Shown here piece after piece: positions 5,824 to 14,300 of a DNA stretch of 21,636 nt. A program made the position numbers and the translations under genes. The notes beneath the pieces were generated by a model, which was not told where the DNA came from, searched no databases, and worked only from the letters and a program-made list of their open reading frames with translations. Each line of letters starts with the position of its first letter. Within the stretch, counting starts at the first letter, position 1. This stretch comes from JACRLI01 sp035542815. GTDB lineage: Bacteria > Eisenbacteria > RBG-16-71-46 > JACRLI01. The stretch spans positions 1 through 21,636 of the forward strand of contig DATKKS010000041.1 of assembly GCA_035542815.1 (NCBI GenBank), in the 5' to 3' direction.

Positions 5824-7989
5824 CTAGAAGTGCTCTTCCGCGTAGCGGGCCAGGATCTTGCGCCGCACCCCGCCCGCGAACTCCACGGTCAGCTTGGCGG
5901 ACGAGCCCTGGCCCTCCTGCTCCACCACCCGTCCCGCCCCGAACTGCGCGTGCAACAGCTCCCGGCCCACCCACCAGCCGCCCTCGCCCACCGCCGGCGG
6001 CGCCGGCGCCGCCCGCGGCACCGCCCGGCGGCGCTCCGGCAGCGGCGCGCGCGCTCCCACGGGCCGCCCGCCGCGCACCAGCTGCGGCGGGATCTCGCCC
6101 ACGAAGCGCGAGGTCACGGTGGGCCCGGGCAGGTCGAAGCGGCGGCGGTAGCGCGCCCGGGCCAGGACCACCTGGCGCTGCGCCCGGGTGAGCGCCACGT
6201 AGAACAGCCGGCGCTCCTCCTCCAGCCGCCCCGGCTCCAGCAGCGACTGCGAGTGCGGGAACAGGCCCTCCTCCAGCCCCACCACGCACACCACCGGGAA
6301 CTCCAGCCCCTTGGCCGAGTGCACCGTCATCAGGGTGACCCGCGCGGTGTCCTCGGCCATCCGGTCGATGTCCGCCAGCAGCGCGGCCTCCGCCAGGAAC
6401 GCCTCGAGCGTGGGCTCCTCGGCGCGGGCCGCGAAGGCGCTGGCCCCCGCGATCAGCTCCTCGACGTTGGCCAGCCGCTCCTCGGCCGTGTCCCGGTCGG
6501 ACTCCTCGAGGTAGCGGCGGTACCCGGTGCGCTCCACCAGCTCCGCCACCAGCACCTCGATGCTGTCCGCGCGCAGCGGCGCCAGCCCGTCCAGCAGCTG
6601 CAGCAGCCGGCGCGCGCCCGCGTGGCGGGCCGCCAGGCGCTCCTCCGCGGCCTGCCGCCGCAGCGCCACCAGCAGCGGGGCCAGGCCCTCGCGAGCCTCG
6701 GCGTCCAGGCGCTCGAAAAACGCCTCGCCCAGGCCCCGCGGCGGCACGTTGGCGATGCGGCGGAACGCGAGGTCGTCCTCGGGGTGGAGCAGGAGCCGGA
6801 GGTAGGCCAGGAGGTCCTTGACCTCCCGGCGCTGATAGAACGCCACCCCGCCCACGAGCTGGTACGGCACCCCGGAGCGGCGCAGCGCGGTCTCGAGAGC
6901 CCGGGATTGGGCGTTGGTGCGATAGAATACCGCAATGTCCCCCGGGGTCAACCCGGCGGCCGCGGCGCTGGCCACGCGGGCCCGCACCAGCTCCGCCTCC
7001 TCCTCCTCGTCCCGGGCCTCCAGCCACTCCAGCTCCGCGCCGCGCGCATTCTCCGTCCACAGCTCCTTGCCGCGGCGGGAGAGGTTGTTCCGGATCACCG
7101 CGTTGGCCGCCTCCAGAATCACCTGGGTGGAGCGGTAGTTCTGCTCCAGGCGGATCACCGTGGCATCCGGGTACACCCGGTCGAACTTCAGGATGTGCGA
7201 CGGGTCGGCCCCCCGCCAGCTGTAGATGGCCTGGTCGTCGTCGCCGACCACGCACAGGTTGCGGTGGTGGCCGGCGAGCAGCCCCACCAGCGTGGCCTGG
7301 GCGGCGTTGGTGTCCTGGTACTCGTCCACCAGCACGTGCTCGAAGCGCCGGGCCAGGCGCTCCAGCACCCCCGGCCGCTCGCGGAGCAGCCGCAGGGTCT
7401 TCATGATCAGGTCGTCGAAGTCCAGCGCCCCGGCGCGCCCCAGGGCCTCCTCGTAGCGCGCGTACAGCCGGGCCACCCGGCGGTCCAGCGGCCCGCGGGC
7501 GTGGCCCTCCAGCTCCGCCGGCCCCACGCCCGCCTCCTTGGCCTCCGAGATCCGCGCCAGCACCTGCCGCGGGCTGGCCTCGCGCTCCGCCGGGGCGCCC
7601 TCCTCGCGGAGCAGCCCCCGCACCAGGCTCACCTGGTCGTCGTCGTCGTAGATGGAGAAGTCGCGCGGCACGCCGATCTCCCTCCCCCACCGCCGCAGGA
7701 TGCGCACCCCGGTGGCGTGGAACGTGCCCACCCACAGCCCGCGCAGCGTCCCCAGCAGGCCCTCCAGGCGCTGGCGCATCTCGCCGGCCGCCTTGTTGGT
7801 GAAGGTGAAGGCCAGGATGTGCTCGGGGTCCACGCCGCGCTCGCGGATCAGCCAGGCGACCCGGTAGGTGAGCACCCGGGTCTTGCCGCTGCCCGCGCCC
7901 GCCAGAACCAGCAGCGGCCCGCCGGGGTGGCGGACCGCCTGCTCCTGGCGATCGTTCAGGTGTGGCTGCGGCTCAGAACTCGGGGCCAA
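5824..7989 (-). CDS. pcrA: UvrD/PcrA-type superfamily 1A DNA helicase
   Basis: A 721-residue 3'-5' DNA helicase/translocase for nucleotide excision repair, replication restart and removal of RecA or stalled RNA polymerase. All SF1A motifs are present in order: Q motif LNDRQEQAV (11-19), Walker A LAGAGSGKT (29-37), Ia FTFTNKAAGEM (61-71), GTFHATGVRIL (88-98), motif II VDEYQDTN (221-228), III VVGDDDQAIYSWRGAD (247-262), IV LEQNYRST (281-288), V TVHSAKGLEFPVV (555-567) and VI EERRLFYVALTRAQ (591-604). A proline/arginine-rich linker leads to a C-terminal Tudor-like module (LLHAQFGAGRVV...TVEFAGG), as in PcrA/UvrD and not Rep. The only plausible start is TTG at 7989, which lies inside the end of the upstream gene (17-base overlap). 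No good Shine-Dalgarno is visible, so translational coupling is likely. pcrA next to gatCAB recalls the pcrA-ligA...gatCAB order in Bacillus (from memory). Confidence 0.96.
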   Translation of the reverse strand: MAPSSEPQPHLNDRQEQAVRHPGGPLLVLAGAGSGKTRVLTYRVAWLIRERGVDPEHILAFTFTNKAAGEMRQRLEGLLGTLRGLWVGTFHATGVRILRRWGREIGVPRDFSIYDDDDQVSLVRGLLREEGAPAEREASPRQVLARISEAKEAGVGPAELEGHARGPLDRRVARLYARYEEALGRAGALDFDDLIMKTLRLLRERPGVLERLARRFEHVLVDEYQDTNAAQATLVGLLAGHHRNLCVVGDDDQAIYSWRGADPSHILKFDRVYPDATVIRLEQNYRSTQVILEAANAVIRNNLSRRGKELWTENARGAELEWLEARDEEEEAELVRARVASAAAAGLTPGDIAVFYRTNAQSRALETALRRSGVPYQLVGGVAFYQRREVKDLLAYLRLLLHPEDDLAFRRIANVPPRGLGEAFFERLDAEAREGLAPLLVALRRQAAEERLAARHAGARRLLQLLDGLAPLRADSIEVLVAELVERTGYRRYLEESDRDTAEERLANVEELIAGASAFAARAEEPTLEAFLAEAALLADIDRMAEDTARVTLMTVHSAKGLEFPVVCVVGLEEGLFPHSQSLLEPGRLEEERRLFYVALTRAQRQVVLARARYRRRFDLPGPTVTSRFVGEIPPQLVRGGRPVGARAPLPERRRAVPRAAPAPPAVGEGGWWVGRELLHAQFGAGRVVEQEGQGSSAKLTVEFAGGVRRKILARYAEEHF

Positions 7990-10900
7990 TGGAGAAGTGC
8001 CACCTGGGATGCTTGTCCGGGTTGGTGGTGGTGGGCTGGGTGGGCCAGGCCACGTCCACGTGCACCAGGAAGTAGGCCACCGCCGCCCGGATGCCGAAGC
8101 CGAAGCTGGCGCGCGGGTCCACCAGGTGCAGCGATCCGCCGTCGTTGCTGAAGACGCGCAGGCCGTCGTTCCAGGCGGCTCCCACGTCCGCGAACGCCAC
8201 CCCCTCGATGTTGAAGAAGGAGATCGGCAGCGGCGCCCCCAGCCCCAGGTGCCGGATGAACGGGAACCGGAACTCCAGCGTGGACAGCACCGCCTTGCGC
8301 CCGCTCAGCACGTCCACCGACACGTCGGTGGTGTTGTCGATGTTGTCGTAGCCGCGCAGGGTGGTGGCCCCGCCCAGGTAGGTGGGCTGGGGGTTGCGCC
8401 CGAAGCTCCCGACGGCCAGGGTCCGGAACGCGACGCTGTAGCCGCCGCCCAGGTGGAAGTAGCGGCGGTAGTCCATCGACAGGGTGGTGAAGCTCAGGCT
8501 CCGGTCCCCCAGCGGCAGCGCCTGGGTGGCCGAGAGCATCCAGCGGCTCCCGTCCAGCGGACCGAAGTAGCCGTCCAGGGTGTTGTCGGACACCAGCGAG
8601 ATGGTAGGGGCAGCGATCACGTAGGTGATCGAGGTGTCGGTGTTCAGGAAGTAGCCGGTGGTGTCCACGCTCAGGTAGCCCAGCGACAGCCCCTGGAGCG
8701 ACAGGTCCAGCTCCGCCCGTTTGTACTTGCTGAACGGGTAGCTCACGTTGCCGATCAGGCCGTAGCTGCGCTCCGAGAAGTAGTTGGGGTTGGTGAACTG
8801 CTCGCCCAGGCTGTTGACCCGCGAGAAGTAGTAGTTCTTGAAGTGGAACAGGCCCACCGCGAAGTCGGTGCGCCGCGGCAGGTAGTTGTACAGGGCCAGG
8901 AAGTTGGTCTCGCTGAGCGAGGCGGTGAACAGGTCGGTGGCCAGGAAGAACCGGTCGTTGCCCAGGAAGTCGCTCACCGCGATCTGGGTGCTGCCGCCGA
9001 ACCCCACCAGGGAGTTGTAGGCGAACCCCCCGGACAGGAAGTCCGCCGAGAAGTGCGCGTGGTAGGGCTGGGCCTTGAGGACGAACGCGGAGTCCGCCGC
9101 GCCCTCGGCCTTGAGCGTGTCGGCGCGGGTCAGCGCCCAGCGCGGCGCGGCCAGCGTGTCGGCGGCCAGCGAGTCCGGGCCCGGCGGCGGCGCGGACACC
9201 GCCACCGCGCCCGGGGCGGCCGCCGCCAGGCGCGCGGCCGCGGAATCGGGCGCCGCCGGCGGAACCGGGGCCGCGCCCAGGCGCGCGGAGGCCGAATCGG
9301 CCGCCGCCGGCCGAACGGTGGAGGCGCTGTCGGAACGCGCCAGGTGCAGCGCCGGCCGGGCGGTGGAGGCGCTGTCGGAACGCGCCAGGTGCAGCGCCGG
9401 CCGGGGCGGGGCGGAGCTGGGCGCGGCGGAGCCGGGCGCGCCCGAGCCAGCCGCCGGAGTGGGCGCGGCGAGGGCCGGCGCGGAGGGAGCCGCCGCGGGC
9501 GCCCCCGCGGGCGCCGGGCCGGCCGGGCCGCCCGCGGCCGCGGTGGCCGGCGGCGCGGCCGCCGCCGGGCGCAGCGCGAAGTCGGCCAGGCGGAAGCTCT
9601 CGGCCGGGTTGGCGGTGCGCAGCCGGGCCACCACGCTGTCCGAGGCCAGGGGATCGCGCGAGGCAAACACGTCCCAGCCGCCCTTGTTGAGCGCCGAGAA
9701 CACCAGCCGGTCGGCGCGCCGCGCCCAGGACACGCTGTAGATGCCGCCGATGAGCTGGGTCACCTGGGTGATGGTGGAGTCCGCCGGGTGGAACAGGTAG
9801 AGGTTCTGGCCGTGGTCGCGCAGCGACACGAACGCCAGGCTCTTGCCGTCCGGGGACCACGCCGGGGAGGAGTCGTCGTACCCAGTGAACAGCACCTCGT
9901 GCACCGCGCCGGTGGCCGGGTCCAGGCTGAAGATGCCGTAGGTGCCGGCCTCGCCCGCGCGGTGCGCGGCGCTGAGGTCCACCACCGAGGCGTGCCGGTC
10001 GGAGGAGAAGGTCAGCTGCCCGTCGGGCGCGAACACCAGGTCCTTCTCGTCGTAGTCGTCGTCGGTCAGGCGCCGCAGCGCGCCGGAGGCGAGGTCCACC
10101 AGGTAGATGTCGTTGCGGCCGCCCTTGAGCCCCTCGAAGGCCAGGCTCCGGCCGTCCGGCGAGACCGCCGGGTAGGCCACCGCGTCGAACTCGAAGGGCA
10201 GCTCGCGGACCACCTTCTCGGAGTTGACGTCGTACACGTACAGCACGTCCGAGCCCTCGGACTTGGCCACGAACACCAGCTGCTTGCTGTCGGGCGTCCA
10301 GCACACCGAGTTCTGGAAGCTGGGGATGTTCTCGAACTGCTTGCTCTGCGCGGTGTGCACCAGCCGGGAGAGCACCCGGCCGTCCAGCGCCGACATCAGG
10401 TACAGGTCGGTGTACACCCGGCGGTCCGACAGGTACGCCACCTTGTCGCCGTCGGGCGAGATGGCCGCCGAGGTGTTCAGGTTCGAGTGGTCCTTCTCGT
10501 GGTCGGTCAAGCGCCGCGCGAACTTCTCCGGGTCGTCCAGGCTGGCCACCTGCGGCCAGTACTGCTTCTTGAGGTCCTTGGCCCAGTCCTCGCTCAGCTT
10601 CTGGACCTCCACCCCCAGCACCCGCTCCACCGCCCGGTCGGTGCTGTGGTAGGTCCGCACCCGGCGCACCAGCTCGGACAGCTTCTCGCGCCCGTAACGG
10701 CGGACGATGAAGCTCATCGCGGCCTGCCCTTCCTTGTACACCAGGTAGCCGCCCGGGTCGTACTGCAGCGGGACCAGGTAGTCGTGGATGATGCCGTCGC
10801 GCATGAACTGCTCGCAGCCCGGCTCCATCCCCAGCGACTCCCACTCGGCCAGGCCCTCGGCCAGCCACAGCGGCACGTTGATGAAGGCCCCGCTGGAGAA

Positions 10901-11368
10901 CAGCGACTGCACCGTGCCGCCGTACAGGATGTCGAACATGAACGCGTGGGTCAGCTCGTGCACCACCACGTGGCGCAGCTCCTCGTAGGAGCCGGTGAAG
11001 GGCACCACCACCCGGCTCTTGAGCGGCTCGGTGAACCCTCCCACCCCCTCGTCCAGCAGCTCGTCGGTGAGGTTGGTCTGGGCGAAGTCGTTGTGCGAGT
11101 TGTACAGGATGATCGGGATCTTCTTGCTCAGGCGGTGGTCGAGGTCGTGGCTCAGCTTGAGGCTGGCCCGCTCGGCGATGGCCACCACGTCTTCGGCCAC
11201 CTTCCGCCCGCCCTCGTAGAAGTACACGTCGAAGTGCGGGGAGCTGAGCACCTCCCAGTGGAACTGCTTGTACTGGATCTTGTTCTTCCCGAAGGTCTGG
11301 GCGCCGGCCTGGGGGGAAAGGAACAGCAGGCCCAGGGCCAACACGGCTCCGGCGCGGTGCAGCTTCAT
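7973..11368 (-). CDS. Secreted fusion: MA-type metallopeptidase, PD40/TolB-like propeller, linker, outer-membrane beta-barrel
   Basis: 1131 residues. A signal peptide (1-24, cleavage likely after SPQAGAQ) is followed by a gluzincin-like peptidase domain (about 25-285) with HELTH (137-141) and a downstream WLAEGLAEW in which Glu171 is the likely third zinc ligand. Six PD40/TolB-type repeats follow near residues 300, 355, 400, 446, 501 and 545 (SPDGDKVAYLSD, SPDGRSLAFEG, SPDGKSLAFVS). An Ala/Pro/Ser linker spans about 600-760. The last 365 residues are beta-rich, with an Omp85-like LRGYDN (1004-1009) and a final WHFSIGPEF ending in Phe, as expected of an outer-membrane barrel. No POTRA domain is visible; the propeller occupies that position. 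I infer an outer-membrane protein with a periplasmic peptidase and propeller. Substrate is unknown. The ATG at 11368 is chosen because it gives the signal peptide; GGAGG lies 11 bases upstream. The gene starts 23 bases after tamB. Confidence 0.85.
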   Translation of the reverse strand: MKLHRAGAVLALGLLFLSPQAGAQTFGKNKIQYKQFHWEVLSSPHFDVYFYEGGRKVAEDVVAIAERASLKLSHDLDHRLSKKIPIILYNSHNDFAQTNLTDELLDEGVGGFTEPLKSRVVVPFTGSYEELRHVVVHELTHAFMFDILYGGTVQSLFSSGAFINVPLWLAEGLAEWESLGMEPGCEQFMRDGIIHDYLVPLQYDPGGYLVYKEGQAAMSFIVRRYGREKLSELVRRVRTYHSTDRAVERVLGVEVQKLSEDWAKDLKKQYWPQVASLDDPEKFARRLTDHEKDHSNLNTSAAISPDGDKVAYLSDRRVYTDLYLMSALDGRVLSRLVHTAQSKQFENIPSFQNSVCWTPDSKQLVFVAKSEGSDVLYVYDVNSEKVVRELPFEFDAVAYPAVSPDGRSLAFEGLKGGRNDIYLVDLASGALRRLTDDDYDEKDLVFAPDGQLTFSSDRHASVVDLSAAHRAGEAGTYGIFSLDPATGAVHEVLFTGYDDSSPAWSPDGKSLAFVSLRDHGQNLYLFHPADSTITQVTQLIGGIYSVSWARRADRLVFSALNKGGWDVFASRDPLASDSVVARLRTANPAESFRLADFALRPAAAAPPATAAAGGPAGPAPAGAPAAAPSAPALAAPTPAAGSGAPGSAAPSSAPPRPALHLARSDSASTARPALHLARSDSASTVRPAAADSASARLGAAPVPPAAPDSAAARLAAAAPGAVAVSAPPPGPDSLAADTLAAPRWALTRADTLKAEGAADSAFVLKAQPYHAHFSADFLSGGFAYNSLVGFGGSTQIAVSDFLGNDRFFLATDLFTASLSETNFLALYNYLPRRTDFAVGLFHFKNYYFSRVNSLGEQFTNPNYFSERSYGLIGNVSYPFSKYKRAELDLSLQGLSLGYLSVDTTGYFLNTDTSITYVIAAPTISLVSDNTLDGYFGPLDGSRWMLSATQALPLGDRSLSFTTLSMDYRRYFHLGGGYSVAFRTLAVGSFGRNPQPTYLGGATTLRGYDNIDNTTDVSVDVLSGRKAVLSTLEFRFPFIRHLGLGAPLPISFFNIEGVAFADVGAAWNDGLRVFSNDGGSLHLVDPRASFGFGIRAAVAYFLVHVDVAWPTQPTTTNPDKHPRWHFSIGPEF
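9089..9568 (-). other. Low-complexity Ala/Pro/Ser/Asp linker inside the fusion protein
   Basis: This encodes about residues 601-760, between the propeller and the barrel. It is almost wholly Ala, Pro, Ser, Gly, Arg and Asp, with recurring DSA(S/A) units such as SDSAST, ADSASARLG and APDSAAARL. No predicted structure is evident. It probably acts as a flexible periplasmic spacer, and its extreme GC content suggests growth by repeat slippage. Confidence 0.75.
9316..9405 (-). repeat. Exact 45-bp tandem duplication encoding two 15-residue units
   Basis: The bases at 9316-9360 and 9361-9405 are identical. On the minus strand they encode RPALHLARSDSAST followed by A in one copy and V in the next, the difference arising where the last codon extends past the unit. 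The duplication is in frame and adds 15 residues to the linker. Perfect identity, including third codon positions, points to a recent duplication. Confidence 0.93.
10946..10960 (-). other. HExxH zinc-binding motif of the fusion protein
   Basis: The codons read HELTH (residues 137-141) within a hydrophobic helix, VVVHELTHAF. A WLAEGLAEW segment about 30 residues downstream supplies the probable third ligand, Glu171. This is the layout of gluzincin MA-clan peptidases, so the catalytic centre looks intact. Confidence 0.85.
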
Positions 11369-11391
11369 GGCGGTGGCGTCCTCCGGGGGTC

Positions 11392-14300
11392 CTAGTAGTC
11401 GAACTTCAGCTTCAGGTCCATGTTGTAGTCGGTTTCCAGCGAGTTGCTGGGGTCGTTCGCGTTCAGCGCCCGGCGGGCGGTCTGGCCCTTCAGGAACAGG
11501 TACTTGTTCAGCCGCCACTCCAGCGACAGGTCCCGCTCCTCCTTGGTGGTGAGGCTCTGCCCGTAGCGCACGAACACGTCGCGCGTCACGTACTTGCCGA
11601 CCCCCACCCGGGAGACCCCGATGCGCTCGCTGGTCGGGTCGCTGCCCAGCTCCAACACGTCCAGGAAGCGGCTGAACCCGATGCCCAGCTCGCGCTGCAC
11701 CCGCAGCAGCAGCAGGTTGCTGAGCGGCACCCCGATCCCCGTGCGGCCCGGCGCACCGGGCGTGCCGGGCTGCGCCTCGCGGCCGGCCTCGTGCGCGGTG
11801 TCCGGGGCGGCTTCCCCCAGGAACCGGCCCACGGTGAGCCAGTTCACCAGCGCGGCCTCGCTGGCGTCCCCCGCGGACAGGTGGAACTTGCCCGGAGAGT
11901 TGAGTTCCGACACCCGCGTGCCGGGCACGTTCAACTCCACGGTGCGGTCACCCACCTGGGCGGTGGCGGTCACGGTGAGGGTGGGGTTCTCCAGCGGGCC
12001 GTTGAACACCACCTGGCCGGGGGGATCTTCGGAGATCCGGAACGAGGTGTCGTACACGTCGAAGGTACCGCGCTGGATGTCGAACTCGCCCTGCCCCTCG
12101 TTGAAGCCGTTCCCGTTCCGGGCCCGCAGGTCCCCGGCCACCTCGATGTTGGACTGGCTGTTCTTCCACCACAGGTCGCCCGGAACCTGCACGTCCAGAT
12201 CATAGTACCACCGCAACGTGGGCTTCTCACGGGTTTCCTGCAACGTCGGCGGGGTCTGCCCGAACTCCATCAGGATGAGCCCCTCGCTCACGGTCAACGC
12301 CCCGTGCACCAACGGGTTCAGGTCGTGCGCGGAGACCGGGTCCACCTGCAGGGTGCCGCGCACCAGGCCGGAGTAGTTCTGCTGGTCGCTGATCGGCACG
12401 TCCCGGGCCGACACGTCGAAGTGGTAGCTGCGCACCGCCCCGGCGTCCCACGCCAGGCTCCCGGACAGGTCCACCGATCCGCGCCGGCCGGACTCGGCGT
12501 GCAGGCTCTTGACCCGCACCTGCTGGTCCTCCAGCACCGCCTCGCCCACGATGTCGCGGAACACCTCCTCCCGGCCGGCCAGGCGCAGCGTGGCCCCCGC
12601 CAGCCGGGCGGTGCCCTGGAAGCGCGGGTGGAGCGGGCTGCCCCGCACCTGGGCCTCCACCTCCACCCCGCCGCTGGCGTAGGCGATGACGCTCGGGAAG
12701 AGGCCCGCGATCAGGCCCAGGTCCGCGTGGGGCACGTGCACCGCCAGCTCCATGTCCCGGTCCAGCCAGCGGAGCTGCGGCGGGTCCAGCGACAGCCGGC
12801 AGGGCACCGCGCCGGTGACCGTGGACACCACCCCGGCGGCCTCGGCCGAAGCCTGCTCCACCGTCAGCCGCTCCCCGGCATAGCTCAGGGCCAGCCGCAC
12901 CTGCCCCAGGCGCAGGTCGCTCTGGGCCACCTCCTCGCCGGTGATCTCGGCCTCGAACCGGGGCTCCGCCAGCCCGCCGTGCAGTTTCACCCAGCCGGTG
13001 GCCCGGCCGGTGAGCGGGCGCAGCGCCTCGGAGAAGTCCCCCAGCGCGGCCAGCTCCAGCGCCTGCAGGTCGGCGCGCCCCTCGGCGGTGGCCCCGCGCA
13101 GCAGCGAGTCGGGCGCCTCGGTCAGCGCCCGGAGCCCGCGCGCCCGCACCCGCGGCAGATCGATCCGGAGCTGGCCCTCGAGCCGGCTGCCCCCGTGCTG
13201 GACTTCCCAGCGCGCCAAGTCCAGCCGGCCCTCCAGGAGGGTGCCGTCCACCTGTACCTGGTCCACCGGGTGGCCCCCGAACTCCCCGCCCTCCACCTGG
13301 GCGTCCAGGACGCAGCGGGGCTGCGCCAGCGAGCCCGAGGCGTGGATCTCCCCCGAGAGTAGCCCGCGCGGCGCGCGCTCCTTGAGGAAGTGCGCGGTCA
13401 GCGCCTGCAGGTCCCAGCGCCGGGCGTGGAAGTCCAGGGCCACCGCCCCGTCCCGGGGCCGGTACGACCCGGACGTGCCGATGGAGTCGCCGTCCGGCGA
13501 GCGCCAGCGCACGTCCTTCCAGGCGACGCTGTCGCCGGCCCACGAGACCCACGAGACGCCGCGCTGGTCCCAGCGCTTCTCCCCCAGCACCAGCGCGCCG
13601 CTCTCCACGGTCACCCGGCGCGCCCGCCAGTCCACCTCGCCGGTGCCGGAGACCGAGCTGTCGCCCTGGGTGGCGCTCAGCCGGAAGCGGGTGACCGGCC
13701 CGCCGGAGCCCTCCAGCTCCGCTCCCGACACCTCCACGTCACCCAGGTGCAACCCCTTCAGCGTCGCCTGGGCCACCAGCCCGGACACCCCCGGGCCCTG
13801 CCAGCGCACCCGCGCCGAGGCCGCCGCCGCCCCCACCCCCCGCCAGCGGAATCCGCTCAGCTCCACCTGACCTGACACATCCGGACGCTCCAGGCTCCCG
13901 GCGAGTTCCCAGCCCCCGCCCAGGCGCCCGCCGAAGTGCTCCCCGGAGGCCCGCTCCAGCGCCTCCAGCGAGTCCAGGGTGACCTCCAGCGAGCCCGCCC
14001 CGCGCAGCGCCGAGCCCGGGCCCAGCGCCAGCCACCCGCCGGCCTGGCCCGCCCCGGTGCGCACCCGCAGGGAATCCACGCGCGCCACGCCGGGCCCGAA
14101 TTCGAACACCCCGGCGGCGCGCTCCACGCGCTGCCCCAGCACCCGCAGCTGGCCCAGCTCGGCGCGCCCGGTGACTTGCGTCCGCCCGGCGCTGCGCCAG
14201 TCGAGCAGCAGGGTGCTCGTGCCGTTGACCACGGTGCGCGGCACGCGCCACGTGGCGGGCAGGAAGGCCAGCCGCTCGGGCTGCACCTGGCTGGCGGCCA

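Noticed and set aside
11369..11518. Alternative upstream start for the peptidase-propeller-barrel gene
   Set aside because: It would place about 50 charged residues before a clear signal peptide and overlap the conserved TamB C-terminus. ATG at 11368 gives a proper signal peptide.
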